From Tritrichomonas musculus (lineage: Eukaryota; Parabasalia; Tritrichomonadida; Tritrichomonadidae): a stretch of DNA of 64,000 nucleotides. The first letter of the stretch is position 1. The number at the start of each line of letters is the position of its first letter. Below the pieces are notes generated by a model that made no database searches, had not been told where the DNA came from, and worked only from the letters and a program-made list of their open reading frames with translations. The DNA is taken from NCBI GenBank assembly GCA_039105265.1, contig JAPFFF010000018.1, forward strand, positions 2,852,001 through 2,916,000, read 5' to 3'. Shown here piece by piece: positions 1-10,800 of this stretch. The position numbers and the translations under genes were made by a program.

Positions 1-1
1 T

Positions 2-397
2 TTTGCCAAAAGCGTTGAAAGATTAACCGAAGTTTTACATTCTGAGTTTGATGATGACAGGAATGGAGAGCATTATAAATATAAAAAAGAGGTTCGTGAT
101 GAAAATGACAGATATGAACAAATATTTAGAGCAAACTTAATAGATTGGAGAAAAACAGAGATTCAATACAATAATGAATCTAAGCAAATGAAAAAATCAG
201 AAAAAAAATCAGAAGAATCAATTAATCGTGAAAGTTTCTTAGAAAATTGGAAAAAACCAAAGTTTGATTTAGGAGACGGAAAAGAGGAATACTTAAGCCA
301 ATGGAATAAATTTTTAGAATATAGAAAACAACGACGACAGATTCGGCAAAATGAGCTGAAACTAGAAGAACTAATTAAACAGGAAACATCGCCATAA
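2..397 (+). CDS. 3' end of an unidentified gene (partial)
   Basis: The frame is open from the window edge to a TAA at 395-397, so this is the last ~131 codons of a gene that starts outside the window. An internal Met at 188 would give only 69 residues, but the same frame is coding-like upstream of it, so 188 is unlikely to be the true start. The visible part is strongly charged and rich in Lys, Glu, Asn and Arg, with long predicted helices and no membrane segment. I recognise no domain. The stop is followed by A (TAAA), which fits the UAAA polyadenylation motif known at trichomonad stop codons. The gene is convergent with the next one at 562. Function unknown. Confidence 0.6.
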   Translation, partial: FAKSVERLTEVLHSEFDDDRNGEHYKYKKEVRDENDRYEQIFRANLIDWRKTEIQYNNESKQMKKSEKKSEESINRESFLENWKKPKFDLGDGKEEYLSQWNKFLEYRKQRRQIRQNELKLEELIKQETSP

Positions 398-561
398 AAA
401 ATAAATTGTAATTATAACTATATTTCCCATTTTTTCGTATTATAAAAGCAATATCATTCTAGTTGAATAGTGTTATTATGCATAAACTTACTTGATTCAA
501 TTATAATTTTTAAATATACAACACATTCTTTTATATTTAAAATTGATAGAAACAGCATTTA

Positions 562-2103
562 TTATAAATTCATTGGTATATCAAATGGAGCCAAACTATT
601 AATTTGTGCTTCATTAAAATATTCTTCGCTATTGGAAAGAACTTCCAAACATCTATTATAAGCGCAAGCTAAAGCTGGAAATTCATTGATGTTACCGCAA
701 TTTTCCAAGAAAGAATGACAAACTCCTAAAAAATTAAAAATAATATTATTAACCTCATCTCTTTCAGAAATGAATAAGCAGCAATTATCAAGCAAAAAAA
801 AAACTATAGAAATATTTTGCATATAAAAGGACGTTGGCATTTTGGAATATATAAAGCAGAGAAGTGTTAAAGAATAAAGTTTAGTTGAGTATTCTTTTTT
901 CTCAAATTCATTAGCAATAAAAATAATAATTTTTGGTATTAAATCTGATGATAACATTTCATTCTGGTTTGGGCAATTTTTTAATATATTATAAATTGTC
1001 AAAAAAGAGATTTGTAAATATTCTTGATCATCAGCAATTGTATTAAGTCCGTTATATAAATCTTCTAAATTAATTTGTAATTTAGGAAAATGTTCTTTGT
1101 AATATATTGCAAAGCATTCAACTGTTGCCATTAGAAACTTATATTTTAAAAAATACTTTTTGACAAACAAGTGTAAACCAAATTCCACAAACTTATCTAT
1201 TGGCAAGTATCCTAAATTTGCTAAAGCGTATATAATACATGATGATTTTATATGAATTTGTTTTTTAATTTCGTCGGAAATTCTACTTTTTTCTAAATTG
1301 CGACTGCATGGAAATAATCCAAGCATTTCAATGATTTCTTCAAAAAAGGAACTATTTGAATATTGAGTTTTTGAAAGATCCTTGTCCTTGTGACAATAAT
1401 GAAAATAATTTATAAAAAAATTTAAAGGAATGATATAATCTTCTGGAGATTTGGTTTGAGAAAATTCGTTTAAAGCATATGAAAACATAACTGGAGTAAA
1501 TTTATCGTGAAATTCTTCATCGGCAGCAAAATTTGCAAAGGTATTTATCAAATAATTAGAATATTCAACATGTATCTTGGGCGCTTTACGCATTTTTGGC
1601 TTAGAGTTACCATAAAGAAATCCTTCAATAATTTGAAAGAGCTCGATATTATATAAATATTCACGGCAATCGCGAAAATAGGATAACAATGATAACAATG
1701 ATGATGAATATTTAATTATTTTAGCATCTGGATCATTTGATGAGCACGTAATAATATTTCTACTCTGAATATTAGCGCATTTAATAAATGTTCCAAGCAA
1801 GTTATTGAAGAAATTGTATGTTTGAAAAGGTATATATCTTTGAGGAATTTCTATCACGGACAGTATGCTTTTAATTTGAAAAAGAGAATCTTCGTACTTT
1901 TTTTTAGCTCCTGCCTGATCTTTTTGCCACAACCCATATTCTTCATTTGCTAAATATAAATATTGGTTTAATTTATTCAAATAATCATTATATGATTCTG
2001 TATCAAAATTAGATCCTATGCAATTTTTCATCTTTTCATCAGAAATAGCTAAACCAAATGATGTTTCTACTGGTATAGCTAATTTGTACGCAAAAATATC
2101 CAT
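562..2103 (-). CDS. hypothetical helical protein, 513 aa
   Basis: One uninterrupted minus-strand frame starting at the ATG at 2103. The protein is almost entirely helix-forming, with regularly spaced Leu/Ile/Phe positions and no membrane segment, signal peptide or recognisable catalytic motif. The pattern of successive hydrophobic helices suggests an armadillo/HEAT-like solenoid scaffold, but I cannot name a family. An antisense frame at 470-661 overlaps its 3' end and looks like a shadow. It is the last of three minus-strand genes (with the DnaJ and coiled-coil genes) with gaps of about 240 and 340 bp, each presumably with its own promoter as is usual in trichomonads. Confidence 0.75.
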   Translation of the reverse strand: MDIFAYKLAIPVETSFGLAISDEKMKNCIGSNFDTESYNDYLNKLNQYLYLANEEYGLWQKDQAGAKKKYEDSLFQIKSILSVIEIPQRYIPFQTYNFFNNLLGTFIKCANIQSRNIITCSSNDPDAKIIKYSSSLLSLLSYFRDCREYLYNIELFQIIEGFLYGNSKPKMRKAPKIHVEYSNYLINTFANFAADEEFHDKFTPVMFSYALNEFSQTKSPEDYIIPLNFFINYFHYCHKDKDLSKTQYSNSSFFEEIIEMLGLFPCSRNLEKSRISDEIKKQIHIKSSCIIYALANLGYLPIDKFVEFGLHLFVKKYFLKYKFLMATVECFAIYYKEHFPKLQINLEDLYNGLNTIADDQEYLQISFLTIYNILKNCPNQNEMLSSDLIPKIIIFIANEFEKKEYSTKLYSLTLLCFIYSKMPTSFYMQNISIVFFLLDNCCLFISERDEVNNIIFNFLGVCHSFLENCGNINEFPALACAYNRCLEVLSNSEEYFNEAQINSLAPFDIPMNL

Positions 2104-2347
2104 TTAGTTATTAAAATTTTAAACTTTTTCAATTAAAGCTTTATTCATTTGTTTTATTCCCCATGGCTTAAAAGAGAGTTATCTCTTTCTAAAATAAATT
2201 ACCCAATAAACTCAAAAAGATGAAATTTTAAAAAGAATGGTTTCTTTAATTTTAAATATATTTAAATATATATCATCATTTAAGTATTAGATCGAAAATT
2301 TATTTGTAATGGGAAAAAATCAGTTTTAATAATAAATAATATTAATA

Positions 2348-3250
2348 TTATTTATTTGTTTGTGAAAATGCAGCTACTAATTGATTCCAAATTTCATCAG
2401 ATCTGTTTATAGGCCAATCAACACTAAATTCAATATATAGATTTCCTTTTCCAACAACTTCGTTATGAACATCATCCCAAATTGGAACGCCCTCTCCATT
2501 GATACATATTTTATATCCAGGAGCAGCTATATCAGTCAAATGCATTGGAAGTACCCTTCCATCCATAAGGGGAACTTTAAATTTTCTTCCAAGGAGGGCG
2601 TCCACAAGGGTGATGCTTTGTGTATAAACTAAATCTGATCCAAATCGTGCATATAGCAAGTGCGGCTGTGTTGTTACTGTCACAATTGCATCAGCTGGTT
2701 CTGATCCTTCTTGATCAGCATGACCAAGTTTTGGAAAAACAATTTTTGTACCATCAGCCATTCCAGGATGGATTCTGCAAGCAAGTTGGACTTCTTCTGT
2801 TTTTCCATCTTTAAGTCTTCGTGTTCCTGTTGCCATTCTTGTGTGTCCGAATACAAAATCTGATAAAGGTGCTGATAATTCGACTTCTAATGGTTCATTT
2901 GGTATTGGTGGATTTGGTTTGGTAAGTCTAGCAAATTCGGTAGCGTTTCGTGATGGAAGAAGGTAGTCGTATGGGTTATTTGAACCAAAGAATTGGAAAA
3001 AGACTTCAGCTGGATCAGATGGCTTCCAGTGAATATCCTGAAGGCCTTTATGGCCAAATTGATCGTATGCTGCACGCAATTTAGGGTCGTTAAGAATTTC
3101 GAAAGCTTCACTATATTCAGCAAATAATCTGGGCGCTTCGTCTGATTGATTTCGGTCTGGATGATACTTAATTGCAAATTTACGATATGCGGAATTAATT
3201 TCTTGACGTGTCGCGTTTGCTGTGATGCCAAGTAGGTTATATGGATTCAT
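2348..3250 (-). CDS. DnaJ/Hsp40 co-chaperone (DNAJB type), 300 aa
   Basis: This is a J-domain protein that stimulates the ATPase of Hsp70 partners and delivers unfolded clients. Residues ~4-68 form the J domain with the diagnostic HPD at residues 30-32 (YHPDRN). Residues ~120-290 match the two beta-sandwich substrate-binding domains of the class B (type II) Hsp40 family, including the segments HPGMADGTKIVFPKLG and YTQSITLVDALLGRKF. There is no Cys-rich zinc-finger domain and only a short linker, so it is DNAJB-like rather than DNAJA-like. No signal peptide or C-terminal CaaX box is visible, so a cytosolic or nuclear location is likely. The length is slightly shorter than typical DNAJB1 (~340 aa). 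TCACT lies just upstream of the start. Confidence 0.93.
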   Translation of the reverse strand: MNPYNLLGITANATRQEINSAYRKFAIKYHPDRNQSDEAPRLFAEYSEAFEILNDPKLRAAYDQFGHKGLQDIHWKPSDPAEVFFQFFGSNNPYDYLLPSRNATEFARLTKPNPPIPNEPLEVELSAPLSDFVFGHTRMATGTRRLKDGKTEEVQLACRIHPGMADGTKIVFPKLGHADQEGSEPADAIVTVTTQPHLLYARFGSDLVYTQSITLVDALLGRKFKVPLMDGRVLPMHLTDIAAPGYKICINGEGVPIWDDVHNEVVGKGNLYIEFSVDWPINRSDEIWNQLVAAFSQTNK

Positions 3251-3252
3251 TT

Positions 3253-3257
3253 AGTGA
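3253..3257 (-). promoter_or_regulatory. Inr-like initiator of the DnaJ gene
   Basis: Read on the minus strand the sequence is TCACT followed by AAATG. It fits the trichomonad initiator consensus TCA+1Y(T/A) known from T. vaginalis, and would place the transcription start 5 bases before the ATG, which supports the chosen start codon. Many other genes in this window have only TCAAA-like matches, so the motif is not uniform here. Confidence 0.45.
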
Positions 3258-3586
3258 AATGGTACAACGAATTAAATATAACGTATTATTTTAAAACGTT
3301 TCTATAAATAACAAATTTTTAAACGGTCACTCTAAAATTTTTATATCCAAATTAAAGGACTATCTACAATCAATTTTATCAGAAATGTTATCTTAATAAC
3401 CAATTAATAACTAGGTTAGCATAGTCTGACTCCGTATTAAGCTTTTTTTTAAAAAAAAGTATTGATTATAATAATCATTACATATTTAAATTCACAACAC
3501 CGAGAATATTACCAAAATAAATTAATTATTTTATTTTATTTTAATGAATTACAAAATCAACAGTTTTTTTTAAAAAAAAAAAAAAA

Positions 3587-5875
3587 TTATATGATTGAGT
3601 CAGGTGCCTTGCTAAATATAGGCTTGCCGGTTCCAGATCGTCCATAATACATATCACCCCTTTCTCCATAAACGAAGCAAACCTGCCCATCGCCATCTCC
3701 AAGAACGCGTGTTGAAACAGGTCCGCCAAGTCGTTTAGCTAGAGTTGGATCGTCCAAAGCCCCGGTAACGTTTCTTCTTGGTCTTCCGCAGCAGATACAT
3801 CTCACCGGTTCAACCCCCGTTGCAGTTTCATCATTATCGGCATTATCTATTACTTGATTGAGAATAGTATTTAATTCGGAAACATCAACTTTTCCAACCA
3901 AAGCTTTTCTTAGCGTTCCAATTCGACTGTTAAGTTCACCAAGGGCAATTCTGAATTGTTCGAAGAGTTGCTGTGTTGCATTCTTATCTGCCTTACTCTC
4001 ATCTAGTTGGCTTATACTCTTTGAATGGGAATCTATAATTCGTTTCATTTGATAAAGTAAACCTTCTGATTTATCTGTTTTAAGTGATGAATCGGTTCTT
4101 GGAGATTGTGTATTATTACTATTAATTCGAGGTAGACCTGACCGATCAATCATTGTAGTTTTTTGTACAGGCTTCGAATTACTGCTTAAATCAACTTTTG
4201 GTAGGAATGAATCATCTTTGATTTCGCTTTGAATTTGTGTCAATTTTTGAATTTCTGACCAAAGCCTACTGAGATCATTTTTAATATCTGTGATATCAGA
4301 ACTTGATAATCCTTTTGAATTTTGTTCTAGAGCGACAATACGTGCTGAATTTTGATCTATAATTTCGCAAGCTGCTGAAAGTTGTTGTTTTGTATTATCA
4401 TGGTCTTTTTCAAGGTTTTTAAGTGACTGAACAACTGACTCAAAGCGTTGATCTTTAGATTGCGTGTTCTTTAATGCATTTTGTTTAGATATTGATTCGT
4501 CAATTTTAGATCCAATGGAATTATATTTGTCGTCTAATTCAGATATTCGCTTTATTAATTTTTCTAGATTTTGTTTAATAGTATCAATTGCTGCTTTAGA
4601 TTTTTCTGAATCTGATGTTAAATTGAGAATATCTTCATCTTGCTTTAGGTTAACTTCTTCACATTTTTGCATTTTACTTTGATTATCAAGCAAATCAGCT
4701 TCGAATTTGCCAAGTTTAGCTGTTAAATCTTGAATTTGTTGGTCAAGAATATTGAGCTTGTCTCTCAAATTGTCAACAATGTGTGGGTGAACTGTTTCTT
4801 TTCCTTCCATCACACCCATTCTCTCGTCTAAAAGTGCAAACTTCGTTTCATTAATGTTTAATTGTTTCAAAATTGGCGCAACATCAATTTGCCCGTCATC
4901 TTTGATAACCATGGATTGAAGTTGTTTAGAATTAACATTTTGTTCTTCGATTCTTTTGTTAAAATTATCTATAAGTTTTTGTAGATCGTTGAGTTTATCT
5001 TTGATTTTTGTATTTTCCATTCCAAGGTCATTCAATTTGTTATTAAGCTGTGATTGTGCTTTTGATGATTCTGTAAATAAGTTATTTATGTTATCATTAG
5101 TTTTATCAAACCTATTGTTCATTTCAGAAGATAGCATATCGGCCTTTTCTTTGGCAGAATTAGCAGCTTTAAGAGCATTGGCTACATCAATCGCAAAATT
5201 TTTACCTTGTTCATCATTATGACCAAAAATGTTATTAATTTGATCGTCTGTGTATTTTTTCATTGAATCACGAAGTTTATTCATTTCTTCTTTCATTCTT
5301 CCATTGATTTCATCACTTATTGCCTGGAGATCAGCATTTGATATGTTAATATTTGGAGAATAACTTTGAACTCCGCTTGATTTTAATTTGTCAAGGTCAT
5401 TTTTAAGCTGGTCGATTTGATCTTGCTTTGATTTATTTTCAGCAAGTAAGGATTCCAAATTTGGAAGCGTTTTAATAACGTTTTTAGCAATTTCTGGTTC
5501 GCATTCGTGAACAATATGATTAGCCATATTTCGACAGTCAACAAGGCACTTTCCTATATCAGATTCAGTTTTATCTCCAAAATCTCTCATCCATTTTTTC
5601 ATTTCTGCTTTCGCCGCATTTGCATTATCCCCAAGTGATGCGCAATTAGCATCAAGCTCATCTAAACGTTTGTTGATAGCATTAATTTTTGAATTTGTAT
5701 CTTCTCTATCGGCTTTATTAGCATACTTATCTTCAAACTTATTAACTTTTTGATCAATTTCATCAAGTTTTTCACAAACTTCTTCGAAAAAATTTAAAAT
5801 TACTTCGAGATTAAGCTCAACAGATATTAACGCTTTGCTATGAACAGTTTGACCTAAAAGAGTGGTGAATGTCAT
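3587..5875 (-). CDS. long coiled-coil protein with Cys-rich C-terminal motif, 762 aa
   Basis: Residues ~20-690 are almost continuous heptad-type coiled coil (rich in Lys, Glu, Asp, Asn, Gln, Leu and Ile) with repeated linker-like 'LDE/LEK' segments. Residues ~690-762 change character: a short motif RCICCGRPR is followed by a Gly-rich tail (GDGDGQVCFVYGERGDMYYG). The Cys-x2-Cys motif after a coiled coil resembles the DUF4795 region of the axonemal protein QRICH2, which would fit a flagellate, but that is a tentative similarity from memory. No catalytic site or membrane segment is seen. It is probably a cytoskeletal or flagellar structural protein. The start at 5875 is the first ATG of the frame. 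Several plus-strand frames inside it are shadows. Confidence 0.8.
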   Translation of the reverse strand: MTFTTLLGQTVHSKALISVELNLEVILNFFEEVCEKLDEIDQKVNKFEDKYANKADREDTNSKINAINKRLDELDANCASLGDNANAAKAEMKKWMRDFGDKTESDIGKCLVDCRNMANHIVHECEPEIAKNVIKTLPNLESLLAENKSKQDQIDQLKNDLDKLKSSGVQSYSPNINISNADLQAISDEINGRMKEEMNKLRDSMKKYTDDQINNIFGHNDEQGKNFAIDVANALKAANSAKEKADMLSSEMNNRFDKTNDNINNLFTESSKAQSQLNNKLNDLGMENTKIKDKLNDLQKLIDNFNKRIEEQNVNSKQLQSMVIKDDGQIDVAPILKQLNINETKFALLDERMGVMEGKETVHPHIVDNLRDKLNILDQQIQDLTAKLGKFEADLLDNQSKMQKCEEVNLKQDEDILNLTSDSEKSKAAIDTIKQNLEKLIKRISELDDKYNSIGSKIDESISKQNALKNTQSKDQRFESVVQSLKNLEKDHDNTKQQLSAACEIIDQNSARIVALEQNSKGLSSSDITDIKNDLSRLWSEIQKLTQIQSEIKDDSFLPKVDLSSNSKPVQKTTMIDRSGLPRINSNNTQSPRTDSSLKTDKSEGLLYQMKRIIDSHSKSISQLDESKADKNATQQLFEQFRIALGELNSRIGTLRKALVGKVDVSELNTILNQVIDNADNDETATGVEPVRCICCGRPRRNVTGALDDPTLAKRLGGPVSTRVLGDGDGQVCFVYGERGDMYYGRSGTGKPIFSKAPDSII

Positions 5876-7081
5876 ATTTTGAACGTTATTAAAAAAATTT
5901 TACGTTAGAAACGATAAAATTATATTCAATTTCTATATTTGAATTATGACTAAACTTTTTAAAAAGTTTGAAAAAATAATTATAAACCATATAATCTATT
6001 CAATATTTTAAATACATAATTCAAATTTGAATGCCATTTTCAAAAAAATAAAAAAAAATTGCAAGGTCAGAAATTCAACCACTAATCTATTTTTATTATT
6101 TTATTGGTTTTCATTCTATTTCCAAAGATATTTATCAGAGCAACTTGAAAATTGATCTTTAGGTATTAATAGGGCTTTGAATGAATCAAATTAATAATTT
6201 ATTCAATAAATGTGTGATAGAGCTTTTTTTAGTTTTGTATGAAGTATTAAAAAATTGAGAAAATTTCGTTGCAATCTAAGTGAATTTTTCGAGATTTATT
6301 TTAGTAATTGCCGTAATCAATGCAGACAGAAGAAACCGGGGCGAGCGGCAGCCTGCTGTTGTCATTCATCGAAAATTCTTTGAATCGGCGGATTACTGTC
6401 TTCGCGAGCGAGACGCTGATTCGGCCATGAATTTGTCAATCAGGTCAAGGAGCCAGTCTTCGCTTTCAATCGTCAGCTTGGGGCTAGTAAAAATTGAATA
6501 AAAAAAAAAAAAACGATCCTCGGAAGGTCAATTATTTGATATGTATCAATCGAATATAATTTTGATGTAATGTCTTCAATAGTTTTTCTCTGATGCCATA
6601 TTTCGGATGAATCTGAATTCATTTCATGAAATGAATCAAAATAGAGTTTGTCGCTGATTTTCATCTCTAAATTTTCTTCATCATCAAAAAGTTCGTCAAG
6701 TTTCGAGGATATTTCTTTGTTTTTTTAAAAGAATTGAGATGATTTGTAGCTGAAAACATCGTTCTTTGTCGATATCAATTGAGTTACCTTTACTGATTGA
6801 TTTAAAAAGAGAAAATACTTCTTCACTCATTTTAGATAAATAGTTTTTTTGGCTGACTAGTAGAATTCTTAAATTTTATAAAGAATTTGGTATACAATAA
6901 TCTCCCATATGTTTTATTTAGAACATGCTATTTTAAAAAATACTATTTAATTTATTTGAAGGTTATTTTGATGATGATTGTTAATAAACATTAGGTGTTT
7001 TCTTAGTATTGGTGACAATATTTAATTAAAAAAAATAATAATAAACGTGCCCATCACAATTTTTTCTCTCAATAGATTTAA
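5876..7081. other. intergenic stretch between the coiled-coil and HIRA-like genes
   Basis: Apart from the broken relic at 6300-6830 this stretch is low-complexity AT-rich DNA with homopolymer runs. The plus-strand frame at 6280-6501 is antisense to the relic and is open only because of its GC-rich part. I see no RNA gene. Confidence 0.5.
6300..6830 (-). pseudogene. frameshifted relic of a trichomonad repeat-family protein
   Basis: On the minus strand an ATG at 6830 opens MSEEVFSLFKSISKGN, then the frame changes at an A/T run near 6722. The next frame reads through KISDKLYFDSFHEMNS to IIDLPRIV. It changes again at the 13-base A/T run near 6501-6513 and continues SPKLTIESEDWLLDLI before a stop near 6393. 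From memory, this order (a short helical start, then 'IIDLPR', then 'L.IESEDWLLDLI') is that of the N-terminal BTB/BACK-like region of a large trichomonad family. The last ~170 bp are markedly GC-richer and use C/G-ending codons, unlike the neighbours. Both breaks lie in homopolymers, so assembly error is possible, but the protein also ends far too early. Confidence 0.5.
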
Positions 7082-7759
7082 ATGGAAGGTATTATTATAG
7101 CTGACAAGAAAAGAGGAGTATTTGCACAGGCAGACGGAACACTTTTTTTTACTGAACCTAATACTTTTAAAACAATCTGTCCACCATTTTTTGTTCCACC
7201 ACCATTTCGAATATACATTGCTGATGAAATTTATCCTTTTATAATAGCTTTTTGTCAAGATGGCGTAATTTTTGTTTTCGATGTTAAAAATTGTAAATGC
7301 ACTATTACTACAACTTTGCCGCCCATCAAATGTATAATTACAAAAGCTAAAGTATTATCGGAAGGGAAAATAATTGAATTAACGACAGAGAACGGAAAGT
7401 TTCGTTATGATGGATATTGGCGCATAATTGAAGAAGATACAGATAAATTAGTAGTTCACGTAGATCAAAAAGTTAATTCTGAATATTCAAAACTAGAAAA
7501 TGAAATTTGCGAAGCATGCAACCTTAAAAATATGGCTATCTTTAAAAGGGCAGTTGAAAGATACTGCGTTTATATGGCTCAACATTCTTCTTTTGAAAAG
7601 TTCATGGAATGCTGGTTCGATCTTATAAATCGTTCAACAAAACTTGGAAAAATTGCAATAGCTATTTTAAAAGATTCAGTTGACACTTTAGAAGGTTTTG
7701 AATTAATTCAACCTCACATAGATGAATTAAGAATGGCTTTATGCACTGCTCGTATTTAA
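7082..7759 (+). CDS. HIRA C-terminal-domain-like protein, 225 aa
   Basis: The first ~110 residues form short beta strands ending in a segment 'KIIELTTENGKFRYDGYWRI' that resembles the HIRA 'L..G..F.Y...L..W' pattern. Residues ~140-225 are helical (a Phe/Tyr/Cys-rich segment, then a short Leu-rich end) and resemble the C-terminal Hira domain of the histone H3.3 chaperone HIRA. HIRA proteins are normally ~800-1000 aa with seven WD40 repeats, which are absent here. It would therefore be a split or minimal version, acting in the nucleus with a separate WD40 partner. TCACA at 7054-7058 is a possible initiator. The stop lies in TAAA, and the gene is convergent with the karyopherin gene 94 bp away. 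Assignment by pattern only. Confidence 0.7.
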   Translation: MEGIIIADKKRGVFAQADGTLFFTEPNTFKTICPPFFVPPPFRIYIADEIYPFIIAFCQDGVIFVFDVKNCKCTITTTLPPIKCIITKAKVLSEGKIIELTTENGKFRYDGYWRIIEEDTDKLVVHVDQKVNSEYSKLENEICEACNLKNMAIFKRAVERYCVYMAQHSSFEKFMECWFDLINRSTKLGKIAIAILKDSVDTLEGFELIQPHIDELRMALCTARI

Positions 7760-7853
7760 ATTTATTATATTACAAATAAATGTTCTATATATATTAAATA
7801 AATATAAAAAGATTTTAATTTAATAAAACATATAATATACATATATAAATGTT

Positions 7854-10800
7854 TCAAGTTTCTTTCAGCAGCATTCGAATACTTTCTTCATTTTTACTAT
7901 CTAGTTGAGCAAAAGAAGAGTCAAATAAATCTTTTGACTGAGGATTAGATATTATTGATTGGAGAAAAACTTTAAAGTTTCCTTTAGCTTGATCTGATGA
8001 ATTTGCACCTCTTACAGCTTTTGCAATAATTCTGAGAAGTTGAACCAAATCTTGAGTAACAATTGGATGATTTTGTGACATTAAAAACAAAAGGAAATCA
8101 TAAACTTCTTTAAAGCAAGAATCTTGCTTTTTTTTCAAAGGCAAAGACTTAAACCAGAGATTAATGATATCTTGGTTATTTATGAAAGAAGGATATTTCT
8201 TAAATAAACAAGTTAAAACATAAACGGAAGCATCAATTGAATTTTTGAGTTCTGAATCACATTCATCAATTGCAGAAAGAAAATTGGCCAAATTAGAAAC
8301 AATCATATTTGCGTTATTTTCAGTAAATAAACTTGATTTTATAATATCAGGTAAAGTCATTAGAACAATTTCTTTAGTATCACTATCAAGTTCATCTAAT
8401 TCTTGACATATAAATTGTATTACACCGTTGAAAACTTCTGAATTGTGAAGAACATTTGCTGAAAAAGATGACCAAAAAGTGGCAATTCCTGGGATTAAGA
8501 ATGGAGAAACTTCTAATGATAAAGGAAATTCATTTTGTGATATCGATAAAAGTTTTTCGTTAATTTGATCATTTATTTGATGACATTCAGTTATGAATTT
8601 AATAATTTTGGCTGAGTTTAAAAAGATTATCATTTGTGACTCTTCTTCGATTTTACATTTTTCAATTGATCTCATTGATAAAAGAAGAAGTGATTCTAAA
8701 AAACGAGATTCAATTGCTGCAAGGTTTGTTATATGTTTGATGAGCGTAGTTGCAAAATCAAGGAATTGAACAACAATCTCGAGATCTTGAAAGTTATTCA
8801 TAATTACTCCATTAAATGATTCAATAACTAAAATAAAGGGATTATAATTATCAAAATTGTTTCTTTCAATAATTGCATTCAAACCAATAATTGCATCACA
8901 CTGTATATCATAATCAAAAAAGTAGGAAATTGTTCTAGCAAAAACTTCAATTAAATTTTGGTAATATGGTATAATAAATGATCCAATTTTAAGAATGAAA
9001 GAGTTCAACGTCATTAAAGAACGATCAACTTCATCTATTTGGTTGCGATTGTAAACATATAAAATATTCTCTGTTTCGTTTGGAATTAATACTTCATCAT
9101 TAATGTCTGATCGATCACTTGTAAGTGGGAGTTGCTGAGGGGCAATTGGTTGATTAATAATTTCAATGACAGATAACATTAATTGAGCAAATGAGTCTGG
9201 ATAATGATCTCCTATTTTGGTCACCAAAGCTGATATAGCTGAACTAATTGTATTATTTTGATCATCAGTGAAATTTTCTCTTTTAATTGTTAATATAAAA
9301 TCAATAAACTTTTTAGAGTCATTTATAAATTGTTCCGAAACATCAACAAAACCAATCATTGAGAAGGCTTCAATTGCAGGTAATGTTAATTTCAAATTAT
9401 TTAATTGAATAACAGAAACAAGATGAGGAAGAATTATATCATAATATTGCTCCATTTTATTACCTGTCTTTGTAATCAAAGATGAAATGCATTTCAAGTC
9501 AAAAACTTGTGAAGAAATTGGAATTTGGTTAAAAATAGAAATCAATAATTGATATAACAAATCTAAATATTCTTCAATGTCTTTATCGTCACTACCAGAA
9601 ATAATATACAAAAGAGCTTCGAGTGCAAATTGTGAGGAACTTAAATTTGATTGAATATATGGTAATAATTCTTGTAAGATCTCAGGATTGTAGTTTTTTT
9701 GAAAGTCAGGCAAATATCGTGAAGCGTTTGATAAAACTTGTAATGCTGCAAATTGGCAAAAAATATTTGGAAATCGGAGCCCATTTATAATTTTTCGGAC
9801 TAATATCTCGCAAGTGTTTCCATCTTGGAAGAAATTGATAAGAAGATCCATTGTTTCCCTCATTAAAACATAACTTGCTCTGATTTTTTCAGGTGAATCT
9901 GCCATTTCATTGAAATGATTAAAAACGTTGAACAAAAAAACTGGAAATTCATTTTCATTTTGATTATAGAAATAGCCCGAAAATCTTCTTATCGAATCTT
10001 CAGCTGAAGTCCGTGGCGTTGGATCTTCATAGTCTTCGTTTATATAGTCTGGTCCACTAATTTCGCAAATGACTGACATTAAAGAAGAGAAAATAGCTTC
10101 AGCATATTGATACATTTCACTTTTATTATTATTACTGATTTCAACTAATATCTCAAGAACTTGTTCTCTTTCCCCTGTATCTCTTTGACAATCCGAGAAG
10201 ATATTTATGAAGCATTCAAAAAGAGAATTAAAATTTTGTCCAAAAAAAGTATAAATCATATCAGTATAATCTGTTAAATTAGACAAAACTGTTTTTGCAA
10301 ATTGAGAAGGAAGATTAAATATAAAAGAAGGAAAACAATTAATAAAATCCAAAAAACATTGGCAAACGCAGTTGTTTTTTGCTAAAATAAATATTAACCG
10401 AATAATTAGTAAATGCGAATAACTTGGTTCTGATGGCCAAATCATTTGATACCATTCATCCAATAAAGGCGTTATCATTTGAACATTTAAAAATCCTAAG
10501 TGGATTAATGGAGATATACAATCAAGTGAAATGCATGACGTAAATTTATTTTGAGAAGAGCATCGTTGAATTATATCTGATTGAAAAGATTCCCAACGCT
10601 GATTTTGAATATATATTTTTGCTGCTTCAATAATCAAATTTGAAATATTTAACTGAATGACTTGGATTTCTGAAGGATTATCAATTAAATTTAGAAGAAA
10701 AGATTGAATTTGTTGATCATTGCTTGCATTTGATAAAAAAATTTCAGGATATTTATTAAAAATAATTTTTAACAAGAGTAAAGAATAAAGTAACAAATTA

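Noticed and set aside
6280-6501. 73-codon plus frame in a GC-rich segment
   Set aside because: It is antisense to a recognisable protein relic on the minus strand, which explains the open frame and the base composition.
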